The notes beneath the pieces are model-generated. The model saw only the letters and a program-made list of their open reading frames with translations, was not told the origin of the DNA and ran no database searches. The position numbers and the translations under genes were made by a program. Below, one piece after another: positions 1 through 8,038 of a stretch of 45,195 nt of DNA; position 1 is the first letter of the stretch; the number at the start of each line of letters is the position of its first letter. The stretch is from Thermoproteota archaeon. GTDB lineage: Archaea; Thermoproteota; Nitrososphaeria_A; Caldarchaeales; Calditenuaceae. The stretch is taken from positions 1-45,195 of the forward strand of contig JAUQPZ010000010.1 of the NCBI GenBank assembly GCA_030550155.1, given 5' to 3'.

Positions 1-1128
1 TGTCAGTTTAGTGACTAGGTCTTTAAGTCTCTCCAATTCTTCTTCAAAAATTTCAAGTTTCCGCTGGAGAGCTATGTTCTCCCTCTCCAGCTCAGCTATC
101 TTCAAATTACTCTCCATCACCCTCTTCTGCATCTCATTCCTCGCCTCAGCAGCCTCAGATAATGTAAGGTCGGGTATGGCTTTAGCGTAGGCTTGCATGA
201 GCTCCTTCTCATCAGGCTTGTAATAGCTACTGGCTAAGGAGACTTTATGCCCCAGCAGTATCTCGACTAGGAGCCTGCCCACTCCCGCGTTCTCGAGCCT
301 TGTCGCGAAAAACTTTCTGAACCCATGCACCATCTGAAACTCATGCCTCTTCCTCCCCTTGGACCTCACCCCTGCCCTTATCCATAGCCTCTCAATCTCA
401 TTCCTGAGAGACTTGGAGGAGACTGGAAGCGGCGCACCCTTCTCATAAGTTCTACTCCACTTAGAAACCCTGATTAGCGGACTATCTGGCGTAACATGCT
501 CACCCTCAGACTCACGTAGCCTCCTGTAATCAAGAAGAGCCTCATACGCTTCAGGCGTCATGAATGTCAGGTATGCTTCAGCATCTCCCTTACTGACAGG
601 CACTACCAGCTTGGCGAACCTGTAGCCACCATAGACAACCTCGCTCACATGCCTCCACTTTAGGTGCTCGACCGAGCCCACCCTGATCCCGCTCGAGGCC
701 AGAAGTAGTATGAGGCTCCTCATCCTCACATCAGCATGTTCTAGGAGCTTCCTAATCTCATCCTTTGTCGGAGCCCTGTCAAGCCCGACCTTCCTAGCCC
801 TAGGCATCATCTTAGAAAGCTTACCCCATCCTAATGAGTTTTCCAAGTCATTCATAACCAGTAGATGCTTGACTGCCTGGATGCTCTGCCTAATCGTTGA
901 GCCGCTCGCACCACGGATCTTAAGCATTTCCGCATACTCCAGCAACATTCTCTCAAGCCTCCTCGGCTCGGAGGAAGCAATCGCTATGATCTCATCAGCC
1001 GGTATACCACTCCACTCGATGAAGGCTCTGAGCTTCTTCAAATAACTCTCCATCGTGGCACCGCTCCTAAACCCCATCAGGAAATTCTCTAAGGCTTTCC
1101 CCTTGACAAACGTCTCCGAAAACACCAT
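1..1128 (-). CDS. Tyrosine recombinase/integrase (partial, C-terminus off window)
   Basis: The reading frame is open from an ATG at 1128 to the window edge, giving 376 visible residues and no stop. It reads as an archaeal XerC/D-like tyrosine recombinase. An N-terminal SAM-like core-binding domain covers roughly residues 1-120. The catalytic domain shows the first Arg in SSGIRVGS, the HxxR box as HGFRKFF, the next His in LLGHK and the nucleophile Tyr in SSYYKPDEKE. After the catalytic domain comes a long Glu/Lys-rich coiled-coil tail, which is still running at the edge. The gene starts 52 bp from the 3' end of a tRNA-Leu on the same strand, the usual position of an integrase at the end of an integrated element. 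It could instead be a resident Xer-type resolvase. Confidence 0.88.
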   Translation of the reverse strand, partial: MVFSETFVKGKALENFLMGFRSGATMESYLKKLRAFIEWSGIPADEIIAIASSEPRRLERMLLEYAEMLKIRGASGSTIRQSIQAVKHLLVMNDLENSLGWGKLSKMMPRARKVGLDRAPTKDEIRKLLEHADVRMRSLILLLASSGIRVGSVEHLKWRHVSEVVYGGYRFAKLVVPVSKGDAEAYLTFMTPEAYEALLDYRRLRESEGEHVTPDSPLIRVSKWSRTYEKGAPLPVSSKSLRNEIERLWIRAGVRSKGRKRHEFQMVHGFRKFFATRLENAGVGRLLVEILLGHKVSLASSYYKPDEKELMQAYAKAIPDLTLSEAAEARNEMQKRVMESNLKIAELERENIALQRKLEIFEEELERLKDLVTKLT

Positions 1129-1213
1129 TTAAACAAACCATTATAAGGTGTCTCTAATAAGTTTTAGCCCAAATATGTGTGCGGGGGGTGGGATTTGAAC
1201 CCACGAACCCCTA

Positions 1214-1242
1214 CTGCCCAGGGGCTCCGGCTAGGCCCTCCA
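1214..1242 (-). other. tRNA-Leu intron 2 (variable arm, 29 nt)
   Basis: Without removal the variable region would be 43 nt. Cutting CG|T and AG|T leaves a normal 14-nt arm. The BHB has outer helix CCCT/AGGG and central helix GTCC/GGGC with one G-T wobble. The outer helix uses bases that also form the anticodon stem, so splicing order may matter. The boundary could slip by a base, but the two alternatives tested give no central helix. Confidence 0.8.
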
Positions 1243-1253
1243 CGGGACAGGGG

Positions 1254-1273
1254 CTCTCATCGTGTCCATGGAT
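1254..1273 (-). other. tRNA-Leu intron 1 (anticodon loop, 20 nt)
   Basis: A perfect BHB can be drawn. The anticodon stem is the outer helix, exon CTCA pairs with intron TGAG as the 4-bp helix, and the bulges are GG|A and AG|C. An intron-intron TC/GA pair follows. This is the canonical site after position 37. Confidence 0.88.
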
Positions 1274-1358
1274 CCTGAGCCCTGCGCCTTTGACCAGGCT
1301 TGGCGACCCCCGCAGGCCTCATCCTAAAGTGCTGGTTGGGGAGGTTTTAGGTTTTAGG

Positions 1359-2546
1359 CTAGTAGCGGGGGATAGATGTGTCGACTTGCTCCGCGTAAGC
1401 GTCTATGCCTCCTGCGAGGTTGTATGTGTTGGTTAGGCCGAGCTCTCTGAGGAGCTTGACGGCGAGAGCGCTCCTCTGGCCTGAGTGGCAGTAGACTATG
1501 ACTTTTTTGGTCTGGTCTATCTCGTGGAGACGGGAGGTAAGCTGGCCGAGGGGGATTAGCCTGGCGCCGGGTATCCTGCAAATCTCCCACTCTACGGGCT
1601 CTCTCACGTCGATGAGCTGAATATCCACGCTTCTCTGTAGCAGCTCTTTGAGCTCAAGGGGTGTTATAGAGTTGCCATGCGATGTAATGTCTTCTCCTGA
1701 CACACGGGCTCCGCAGAACTGCTCATAGTCTATTAGCTCCTTGATGGTCGGGTTATCTCCGCACACCGGGCAGTTCCTGTCCTTGTTGATGCTTAGTTCT
1801 CTGAAGGTCATGTTGAGTGCGTCGACAAGCAGTAACCGGCCTATCAGTGGCTGGCCGATTCCCACTATAAGCTTAAGCGTCTCGTTGGCCTGTAGCGACC
1901 CGATAATGCCCGGTAAAACACCGAGGACCCCTCCCTCAGCACATGAAGGAACAAGGCCTGGTGGAGGCGGCTCCGGATATAGGCAACGGTAGCAAGGGCC
2001 TTTTTCTGCGTGGAAGACGCTGACCTGCCCGTCGAACCTGAAGATGCTGCCATAGACCAGTGGCTTCTTAAGGAATACGCATGCATCGCTGAGGAGGTAT
2101 CGCGTTGGAAAGTTGTCTGTTGCATCGACCACTATGTCGTAGTTACTGATTATTTCTAGCGCATTATCTGAGCTGAGCTGTGTGTCGTACGTCTCCACCT
2201 CGATGTGTGGGTTAAGCTTGAGGAGGCGGTCCTTCGCTACATCCACCTTCTTGCGCCCCACATCGGGGGTTGTGAAGATTACTTGCCTCTGCAGATTGGT
2301 CTCATCGACCTCGTCAAAATCAACTAGGCCTATCTTCCCCACACCCGCGGCTGTGAGATAAAGAGAGACCGGCGCCCCTAAACCGCCCGCACCTACTATA
2401 AGGACGCGGGCGTTTTTAATGCGTCTCTGACCCTCGATGCCGACCTCGGGCATAATTAGGTGGCGGCCGTATCGCCTTATTTCCTGGAGCGAGAGACTGG
2501 CTGCACCAAATCTGCTTTGTGATGTATTTTGGATTAGGCCCGACAC
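1359..2546 (-). CDS. E1-like ThiF/MoeB-family enzyme fused to rhodanese (Uba4/MOCS3-like)
   Basis: Residues 1-265 form a ThiF/MoeB adenylation domain. The nucleotide loop is VGAGGLG (51-57), a conserved arginine lies in NLQRQ, zinc ligands are C185/C188 and C259/C262, and the probable catalytic Cys is C202 in PSCAEGG. Residues 295-395 form a rhodanese domain with active-site C353 in VYCHSGQRS. This is the Uba4/MOCS3/MoeZ layout: the enzyme adenylates the C-terminal Gly of a MoaD/Urm1-like protein, then forms a thiocarboxylate for sulfur transfer in molybdopterin or tRNA thiolation. It follows a MoaD-like gene by 30 bp on the same strand, so the two are probably co-transcribed partners. The start is GTG; an in-frame stop lies two codons upstream. 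Confidence 0.93.
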   Translation of the reverse strand: MSGLIQNTSQSRFGAASLSLQEIRRYGRHLIMPEVGIEGQRRIKNARVLIVGAGGLGAPVSLYLTAAGVGKIGLVDFDEVDETNLQRQVIFTTPDVGRKKVDVAKDRLLKLNPHIEVETYDTQLSSDNALEIISNYDIVVDATDNFPTRYLLSDACVFLKKPLVYGSIFRFDGQVSVFHAEKGPCYRCLYPEPPPPGLVPSCAEGGVLGVLPGIIGSLQANETLKLIVGIGQPLIGRLLLVDALNMTFRELSINKDRNCPVCGDNPTIKELIDYEQFCGARVSGEDITSHGNSITPLELKELLQRSVDIQLIDVREPVEWEICRIPGARLIPLGQLTSRLHEIDQTKKVIVYCHSGQRSALAVKLLRELGLTNTYNLAGGIDAYAEQVDTSIPRY

Positions 2547-2576
2547 ACCTCATGAGCCGTTTGATGAGGCTGCCTT

Positions 2577-2906
2577 TTAAATATATTTTCGCCAACCATC
2601 TCCGCCGCCCGCGATTGCGGGAAGAATCAAGATTCTATCCGAGTCGTTGAGCCTCGTCTCAAGACCATTTAGTGTGCGGATATCCCTCTCATTTATGAAG
2701 ATGTTAACAAAGCTCCGCAACCTTCGCTGCTCATCGAATATGTAGCGTTCTATGGCGGGGAATTTCTCAAGCAAAGCGTTTAGGGCCTCGCCCACAGTTT
2801 TAGCCTCCACCTCTACACGGTGTGCGTTTCCAGTTAACCCCCGAAGGGCCGACGGTATCTGAATTATCACCCTCAATCCATCCTCTATGACTCTCTTTTC
2901 AGCCAT
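2577..2906 (-). CDS. MoaD/Urm1/SAMP-like sulfur carrier with a C-terminal tail after Gly-Gly
   Basis: This 109-residue beta-grasp protein has the MoaD/ThiS pattern: the segment VGEALNALLEKFPAI, then SFVNIFINERDIR, and the end motif LPAIAGG. MoaD, Urm1 and SAMPs normally stop at the Gly-Gly that their E1 adenylates. Here the frame continues as GGG (100-102) followed by DGWRKYI before TAA, so the diglycine is buried behind seven or eight residues. Either a protease trims the tail or the protein is not used as a carrier. JAMM proteases are known to trim such tails, as QbsD does for QbsE. The Uba4-like E1 directly downstream is its likely partner. Confidence 0.88.
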   Translation of the reverse strand: MAEKRVIEDGLRVIIQIPSALRGLTGNAHRVEVEAKTVGEALNALLEKFPAIERYIFDEQRRLRSFVNIFINERDIRTLNGLETRLNDSDRILILPAIAGGGDGWRKYI

Positions 2907-3027
2907 TCTTTAAGTTTAATCTGCGTCCCAAGTTTTTCAACACAGCTCTTTGGAGGAGGGAAGCATTCATCCTCAAGGCGACACATGCATTTTTAAATAG
3001 CGCAGCGCTCGCAGACCTGTCAGCCGC

Positions 3028-3651
3028 TTGAGCATATTTGACCCGGAGTTCTGGAGCGGGCTCACTTTCTACGGATATACAGGCGTCTTCGCCTCCAGCC
3101 TGCTTGGAAGCATGCTACCGTTCATCTCCGGCCCCTATATCCCACCTATAATCGTCGCAGTCGTTGCGGGGAGGCTCGACCCTACGCTGACAGCTATTGT
3201 TAGCGCCGCTGGGGCTGCTTCTGGGAAGCTTGTCCTCTTTAACGTTTTCAAGGGTGGGCGGAGGCTTCTCAGCCAGGAGACGCTCAACAAGATATCGCCT
3301 CTGGAGAGGCTCGTGAGGAGGTATGGCTGGATTGCTGTTCTCTTGACCGCGGCTACACCGGTCCCCGACGACATAGTCTATGTCTTATTAGCGATTAGCG
3401 GCTACAGAAATGCCTATTTCTTCCCACTCGTCTTTGCTGGTAAGCTCTTCATTACGTCTGTCGTTGCTTTTGTTTCAATTTACTGGAGAGACTTGGCCTG
3501 CCTGTTGGTTGAGTGTGGGCCGACGGGCCTAAACCCGCAGCAAGCACTAATACTAGCATTTTCGAGCGCTGGAGCGGCTATGCTTCTGGTATACCTGATA
3601 ACTCGTCTAGACTGGGAGAGACTCCTCAGGCGTGTCGGCCTCCAGGTATAG
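3028..3651 (+). CDS. VTT/DedA-like integral membrane protein
   Basis: The 207 residues hold about five hydrophobic segments. Glycine- and proline-rich stretches around FISGPYIPPIIVAVVAG and TPVPDDIVYVLLAISG match the two re-entrant halves of VTT (SNARE-associated/DedA) proteins. Known members act in membrane homeostasis or lipid and ion movement, but no substrate can be read from this sequence. The start is TTG, which places about 10 residues before the first membrane segment, and a TATA-like tttttaaata lies about 30 bp upstream. The downstream gene priS begins 43 bp later on the same strand. The family assignment is moderate; a small-multidrug-export-like protein is an alternative. Confidence 0.65.
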   Translation: MSIFDPEFWSGLTFYGYTGVFASSLLGSMLPFISGPYIPPIIVAVVAGRLDPTLTAIVSAAGAASGKLVLFNVFKGGRRLLSQETLNKISPLERLVRRYGWIAVLLTAATPVPDDIVYVLLAISGYRNAYFFPLVFAGKLFITSVVAFVSIYWRDLACLLVECGPTGLNPQQALILAFSSAGAAMLLVYLITRLDWERLLRRVGLQV

Positions 3652-3694
3652 CCGGGCGAACATTTAAGGGGTCTCAAATAACTGGCTATGTGGA

Positions 3695-4921
3695 GTGAAG
3701 GCTAGGACGGAGAGCTCGATGCTTTTCGTGAAGAAAATATTTAGAGAACACTATCGAAGTAGACCTGAATTCATCTCACCTCCTCCGAGAACCGAGGCTA
3801 GGGAGTTTGGCTACTGGTCCTTTGATCTGGGAGAGATGACCCGGCATCTTTCTTTCAGGTCCCCCGAAGAGGTGAGGGCTGAGATAATCAGGGTTGCTCC
3901 GCTCCACGCATATCGCTCAGCGGCCTATTATCAATACCCCTCCGCGCCTATGGAGGAGAAGGGCTGGGCTGGGGCGGACATCATCTTTGATATCGACGCA
4001 GACCATCTTGATTTGCCTTGCGTCTCTCAACACGTTTACCACGTCTGCTCTACTCATGGCCTCGTAATTGAGCATGATAAGACTTGTCCAAGATGTGGTA
4101 GAGAATTGATGGAGGTTGATTGGGTGTGTGATACTTGTTTAAGTGCTGCCCGCGCCGAGGCGAATAGACTCGCCGAGATCTTGATTGATGAGTTTGGAGT
4201 CGGGATTGGCGAGGTTGAGGTCGGGTTTTCGGGGAACAGGGGGTATCACTTGGTTGTGTATTCTCCTGATTATTTAGAGCTGGACCAGATGGCTCGTAAA
4301 AATCTTGTGAGCTACCTGACATGCGTGGGGTTTGTCCCGCGACTTCTGGGGCTGCCTGGCGGAGATGGGGCGAGGGGGAGGCCCAGGCTGGACTTATTAC
4401 CTCAGCCGAGGTTCGACGAATCTGGCTGGTATGGGAGGATTGTTAAGAGGATATATTCACTTCTTCAGAGACCTGAGGAGTTGAGCGGTCTCGGAAAATA
4501 TGCGAGGTATGTTGACGATGTGAGGGAGGCATGGTCGGTTGAGCCTGACTGGGGTGTAGCACCTTACGGTTTCTGGGCTGTACTGGTTCAGGAAGCGGTA
4601 AGGAGAGAGTCTCTACGCATCGACCCTGTCGTTACTACGGATGTTCACAGACTTCTGAGGCTGTCTGGCACGCTCAATGGTAAAACAGGTCTCCTCGCAG
4701 GCAGAATTAACCTAGAGATGCTTGAGGATTTTGACCCTCTCCGTGAGTTTGTTGTTCTGCCACGGGATAGAAGGGTGAGGGTAAGAGTCTCTTACAGCCC
4801 GGCTTTCAATCTTGGTGGCGAGGAGTTCGACGAGGTCCTAGAGCCCCGCTCGATCGAGCTTCCCATCTATGCAGCGGTATATCTCATACTGAAGGGCTTG
4901 GCGGTTTTGGAGGCTGGGTGA
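3695..4921 (+). CDS. priS: DNA primase small catalytic subunit PriS
   Basis: PriS makes RNA/DNA primers with PriL at replication forks. The archaeo-eukaryotic primase core is clear. The catalytic acidic motif FDIDADHL holds D99 and D101, and GFSGNRGYH (about 198-206) is the conserved nucleotide-binding loop. A zinc cluster lies between them with C118, C131/C134 and C145/C148. Another conserved segment, RLLRLSGTLNGKTGL, lies near residue 330. The length of 408 is slightly above the usual 330-390. The start is GTG at 3695. PriL is not in the window. It is convergent with lysC, with 7 bp between the stops. Confidence 0.95.
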   Translation: MKARTESSMLFVKKIFREHYRSRPEFISPPPRTEAREFGYWSFDLGEMTRHLSFRSPEEVRAEIIRVAPLHAYRSAAYYQYPSAPMEEKGWAGADIIFDIDADHLDLPCVSQHVYHVCSTHGLVIEHDKTCPRCGRELMEVDWVCDTCLSAARAEANRLAEILIDEFGVGIGEVEVGFSGNRGYHLVVYSPDYLELDQMARKNLVSYLTCVGFVPRLLGLPGGDGARGRPRLDLLPQPRFDESGWYGRIVKRIYSLLQRPEELSGLGKYARYVDDVREAWSVEPDWGVAPYGFWAVLVQEAVRRESLRIDPVVTTDVHRLLRLSGTLNGKTGLLAGRINLEMLEDFDPLREFVVLPRDRRVRVRVSYSPAFNLGGEEFDEVLEPRSIELPIYAAVYLILKGLAVLEAG

Positions 4922-4928
4922 AGACTGG

Positions 4929-6323
4929 CTAACTCAGGTTGTATTCCTCGTGAATCGCCTTAACCGCCTCCAATCCATCCTTCTCTTTCACGACGAACGA
5001 GATGTTGAGCTCTGAGCTTCCCTGAGCTATCATTCTGACGTTTATTCCTCTCTTAGCAACAGCCCCGAAAACCCTGCTAGCTACGCCGGGAGTCCCCTTC
5101 ATCCCCTCCCCCACCACGGCGACTACGACGACGTCTTTTTCACACTCAACCTCCCTCAGCGGCGCAGGCAGGTTCCCGCTCTGAATTGCCCCCACCGCCT
5201 TATCTGCAATATCCCGCTTCACTATAAGTGAGATACCAGCCTCCGAGACACTTTGAGAGATCATCATGATGTTGATGCCTCGGTCTGATATGTTTTGCAG
5301 AATTTTGGCAGCGATGCCGGGCTTACCGACGGCTGACGCTCCCTTCACAGTTATCATGGCGACGTCGCGCACGAGGAGTACTGCCTTTACAACGTTGTTG
5401 AAGCCCATGCTCTCGCGGGTTATGAGCGTGCCCGGCGCGTTGGGGTTGAAGGAGTTTTTTATCCGGACTTTTACACCCGCGTTTCTAGCGGCCTCTATTG
5501 CTCTGGGGTGCAGTCCCTTGGCTCCGAAGACCGCCATCTCTAATGCCTCGTCATAAGATAGCTGTGTGATGACCCTGGCATTCTTGAGGGCCTTGGGGTC
5601 GCTCGACATCAGGCCGTCTACGTCGCTCCACAACCACACCTCATCGACACCGAGCGCACCCCCCAGCAGCGTGGCTGTGTAGTCTGAGCCACCTCTCCCG
5701 AGCGTAGTTATCGCTCCATCCCTTGTCCGACCAATAAATCCCGTGACGACGGGCACGACCCCGCGCTCTAGGAGTGGTGAAAGTTTAGCCCTGATGTTTT
5801 TAACCGTCTCCTCCATGATTGGTGTGGCGTAGCCGAAGTCGGAGTCAGTTATTATTCCTGCATCGCCTCCCTCAAAATATTGCGCCTCTACGTCCATGCT
5901 TTTGAGAGTAGATGTGACTATCCACGTGGAGAGTCTTTCTCCAAATGACAGGACTAGGTCTCTGCTTCTAGGGGTCACTTCTCTGAGGAAGTAGATGCTC
6001 GAAAGGATGTGTGTCAGCTCGGAGAATCTATCCTCGACCGTTTTCAAGGCCTCTGCTCTAATGCCGCTGTCTGAGACAATTTGAGCTGCAGTGGCCACAT
6101 GCATTGACTTCAACTCTTCCAGCCCCGAGTCGAGCCTCTTCCTATGCCCCTTCTCCGCCGCATCCAAAAGGCCGACAAGCAGGTCTGTTGTTTCACCCAT
6201 GGCTGAGCATACAGCGACTATCCTGTTATCTCTCTCTAAATATTCGCGGATAATGTTGCAAGCGTTTCGTATGCGGGATGCGTCGCCGAGCGATGTCCCA
6301 CCAAACTTGAAGACCAGTTTCAT
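4929..6323 (-). CDS. lysC: Aspartate kinase
   Basis: This enzyme phosphorylates aspartate, the first step towards lysine, threonine and methionine. The N-terminus is the family signature KLVFKFGGTSLG, followed by the amino-acid kinase domain (GEGLS-like SFGERLSTWI, TLGRGGSDYTA) to about residue 290. Two ACT domains close the protein, with GKPGIAAKILQNIS and GTPGVASRVFGAVAKRGI marking their first halves. I chose the ATG at 6323 because it sits directly before KFGGTS and about 40 bp from a TATA element. A GTG at 6356 would add 11 unconserved residues and nearly overlap that TATA element. The product is 464 residues. Two ACT domains suggest feedback control by an end-product amino acid. Confidence 0.95.
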   Translation of the reverse strand: MKLVFKFGGTSLGDASRIRNACNIIREYLERDNRIVAVCSAMGETTDLLVGLLDAAEKGHRKRLDSGLEELKSMHVATAAQIVSDSGIRAEALKTVEDRFSELTHILSSIYFLREVTPRSRDLVLSFGERLSTWIVTSTLKSMDVEAQYFEGGDAGIITDSDFGYATPIMEETVKNIRAKLSPLLERGVVPVVTGFIGRTRDGAITTLGRGGSDYTATLLGGALGVDEVWLWSDVDGLMSSDPKALKNARVITQLSYDEALEMAVFGAKGLHPRAIEAARNAGVKVRIKNSFNPNAPGTLITRESMGFNNVVKAVLLVRDVAMITVKGASAVGKPGIAAKILQNISDRGINIMMISQSVSEAGISLIVKRDIADKAVGAIQSGNLPAPLREVECEKDVVVVAVVGEGMKGTPGVASRVFGAVAKRGINVRMIAQGSSELNISFVVKEKDGLEAVKAIHEEYNLS

Positions 6324-6356
6324 GACTGTTAGGCAATTTTCCCCCATAGTTTCCAC

Positions 6357-6369
6357 GCTTTATATCTAA
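6357..6369 (-). promoter_or_regulatory. TATA element for aspartate kinase gene
   Basis: On the minus strand this reads TTAGATATAAAG. A start site about 25 bp downstream (near 6338) would give a leader of about 15 nt before the ATG at 6323, which supports that start over the upstream GTG. Confidence 0.55.
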
Positions 6370-6429
6370 TTGCAAGTTCGTTGATCACCTCCATACTTAA
6401 ATCTCTCCTAAACCTAAAAGTCTTGGCTC

Positions 6430-7491
6430 ATGAGTGAGTTTGCCGTTGCTAAGCCTCGAAGACGGGCTAGGCAGGGCGTTTGGGGGGCTGAGAAGTTCGT
6501 CAGGAGCGGTTACAGGATAGTGGGCAGGCATAGTGCTGTAAAGGTCTGCCACTGGACTAAATCGGCGCTGAAGGGTGGGAAGGCCTGTTACAAGTCCTGG
6601 TATGGTGTTGAGAGTCATAGATGCCTCCAGATGACGCCGAGTCTCCAGTACTGCAACATGGCTTGTGTTTTCTGTTGGAGGTTCCACACAATTAACCGTG
6701 GACAGCCTTACAACGGTGATTGGGAGCCGCCGGAAGCGATACTGGAGGCCATGATAGCTGAGCAGAGAAAACTCTTATCAGGCTTCAAAGGTAACCCTAA
6801 GGTGTCGAGGACGAAGTTCAACGAGGCCATGTATCCGACAAATATCGCGATAAGCCTTGACGGCGAGCCAACAACCTATCCCTATCTTGCAGAGCTCATC
6901 AGGCTGGCCAGACAAAGGCGCATGACGACGTTCCTAGTCACTAATGGCACGATGCCTGAAAGGCTTGAAGAGCTTCTAACAAAGGACTCTGAACCGACTA
7001 ATCTATACATCAGCTTCTATGGACCCGATAAAGAGACACACTTAGCGGTTAACAAGCCCCTGATACCTGATAGCTGGGAGAGGGTCTGGAGGAGCCTGAG
7101 CATCATGCGTCTCTTCAAGTGCAGGAAGGTAATTCGCCTGACCCTCGTCAAATATCTCAACCTAAAGAGCCCCGAGAAGTATGCGGAGGCCATTAAAGTC
7201 GCCACACCCGACTTTGTAGAGTGTAAGGGCTACGTGCATGTTGGAGAGTCTCAGAAAAGGCTCACCCGCGACCACATGCCCACGATGGAGGACCTCACAG
7301 CCTTCGCGGAAGAGCTTATGAGGCTTACCGGCTATGTGTTCGTTGCGCGGGACGAGGCCAGCAAGGTCGTCCTTTTAGCAAACCCCTCTTCGCCATACTA
7401 CTTAGAGGCTAAGGAGAGATTGAAGCTGACAGATGTGGGAGGAAAAACTCATGAAGAGGGTGTGACTGAGGGGTGCGGGGAACATATCTGA
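6430..7491 (+). CDS. taw1: Taw1/TYW1 tRNA-Phe wyosine-forming radical SAM enzyme
   Basis: The protein converts N1-methylguanosine-37 of tRNA-Phe to imidazoguanosine (4-demethylwyosine) using pyruvate. The radical SAM motif is C75-xxx-C79-xx-C82 in YCNMACVFCW. Cysteines C40, C53 and C65, spaced 13 and 12 apart, match the second iron-sulfur cluster that distinguishes TYW1 from other radical SAM enzymes. The family motifs SLDGEPTTYP and FVECKGYVHVGES follow. The 353-residue length fits archaeal Taw1, which lacks the eukaryotic flavodoxin domain. A TATA-like acttaaatctc at 6394-6404 would start transcription almost at the ATG, suggesting a leaderless mRNA. Confidence 0.96.
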   Translation: MSEFAVAKPRRRARQGVWGAEKFVRSGYRIVGRHSAVKVCHWTKSALKGGKACYKSWYGVESHRCLQMTPSLQYCNMACVFCWRFHTINRGQPYNGDWEPPEAILEAMIAEQRKLLSGFKGNPKVSRTKFNEAMYPTNIAISLDGEPTTYPYLAELIRLARQRRMTTFLVTNGTMPERLEELLTKDSEPTNLYISFYGPDKETHLAVNKPLIPDSWERVWRSLSIMRLFKCRKVIRLTLVKYLNLKSPEKYAEAIKVATPDFVECKGYVHVGESQKRLTRDHMPTMEDLTAFAEELMRLTGYVFVARDEASKVVLLANPSSPYYLEAKERLKLTDVGGKTHEEGVTEGCGEHI

Positions 7492-7495
7492 ACGC

Positions 7496-8029
7496 CTACC
7501 ACTTGTTAATGAGTCGAGACTTGATGTCGTCAGGCAACACGCTGAGTATCTTATCATAGCTCTGGTCAAGCGTCTCAGGCATAACCTTTGTGCCAGATAT
7601 CACCGTCATGAAGTTGGTGTCTCCTGTCCATCGCGGCACTACGTGGAGGTGGACATGCCCCGGTATTCCAGCACCAGAGGGCCTGCCCACGTTCATTCCT
7701 ATGTTATATCCTGAAGGCGTGTAGGCCTTATCAAGCGCGTTGAGAAAAACTCTGAGCAAGCGGAACAAGTCGACGAACTCCACCTCCCTGAGGAGACTGG
7801 GCTGGCCGATATGCCTGTAAGGAGCTATCATCAAGTGTCCAGAGTTGTAGGGATACGCGTTCAGCATCACAAAGCAGTATCTCCCCCGCGCAAGTATTAG
7901 GTTCTCCCTATCTCTTCCGGCCTTAGGCTTGTCACAGAAGATGCAGCCCCGGCTTTCAAATGCTCTCTTTATGTAGGCCATGCGCCACGGGGACCAGAGC
8001 CTTTCGATTGATTCTCCAGACAAGCTCAT
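7496..8029 (-). CDS. HIT-family nucleotide hydrolase/transferase
   Basis: The histidine triad reads GHVHLHVVP with H125, H127 and H129, and an N-terminal Cys pair (C29, C32) fits the zinc site seen in many HIT proteins. The N-terminal LWSPWRMAYI segment is typical of the diadenosine polyphosphate hydrolase (Ap4A phosphorylase-like) branch. A role in clearing ApnA or adenylylated by-products is inferred from the family. It lies 9 bp downstream of an XRE-type regulator on the same strand, so the pair is probably one operon under that regulator's promoter. The stop is 4 bp from the end of convergent taw1. Confidence 0.92.
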   Translation of the reverse strand: MSLSGESIERLWSPWRMAYIKRAFESRGCIFCDKPKAGRDRENLILARGRYCFVMLNAYPYNSGHLMIAPYRHIGQPSLLREVEFVDLFRLLRVFLNALDKAYTPSGYNIGMNVGRPSGAGIPGHVHLHVVPRWTGDTNFMTVISGTKVMPETLDQSYDKILSVLPDDIKSRLINKW

Positions 8030-8038
8030 CCCACCTGC

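Larger units (their letters stand above)
1180..1313 (-). tRNA. tRNA-Leu(CAG) with two introns
   Basis: Acceptor strands GCGGGGG and CCCCCGC pair, followed by discriminator A; CCA is not encoded. The T-arm is GTGGG-TTCAAAT-CCCAC and the D-arm has GCC/GGC. The anticodon stem CAGGG/CCCTG brackets a loop with anticodon CAG at 1277-1275. Two BHB introns interrupt the gene: 20 nt at the canonical 37/38 site and 29 nt in the variable arm. Removing both leaves 85 nt with variable arm TCCCGTAGGGGTTC, a typical long archaeal leucine arm. An integrase starts 52 bp beyond the 3' end. Confidence 0.93.

Noticed and set aside
1179-1436. Plus-strand open frame across the tRNA-Leu
   Set aside because: It is an antisense reading of the tRNA and of the rhodanese end of the E1-like gene.
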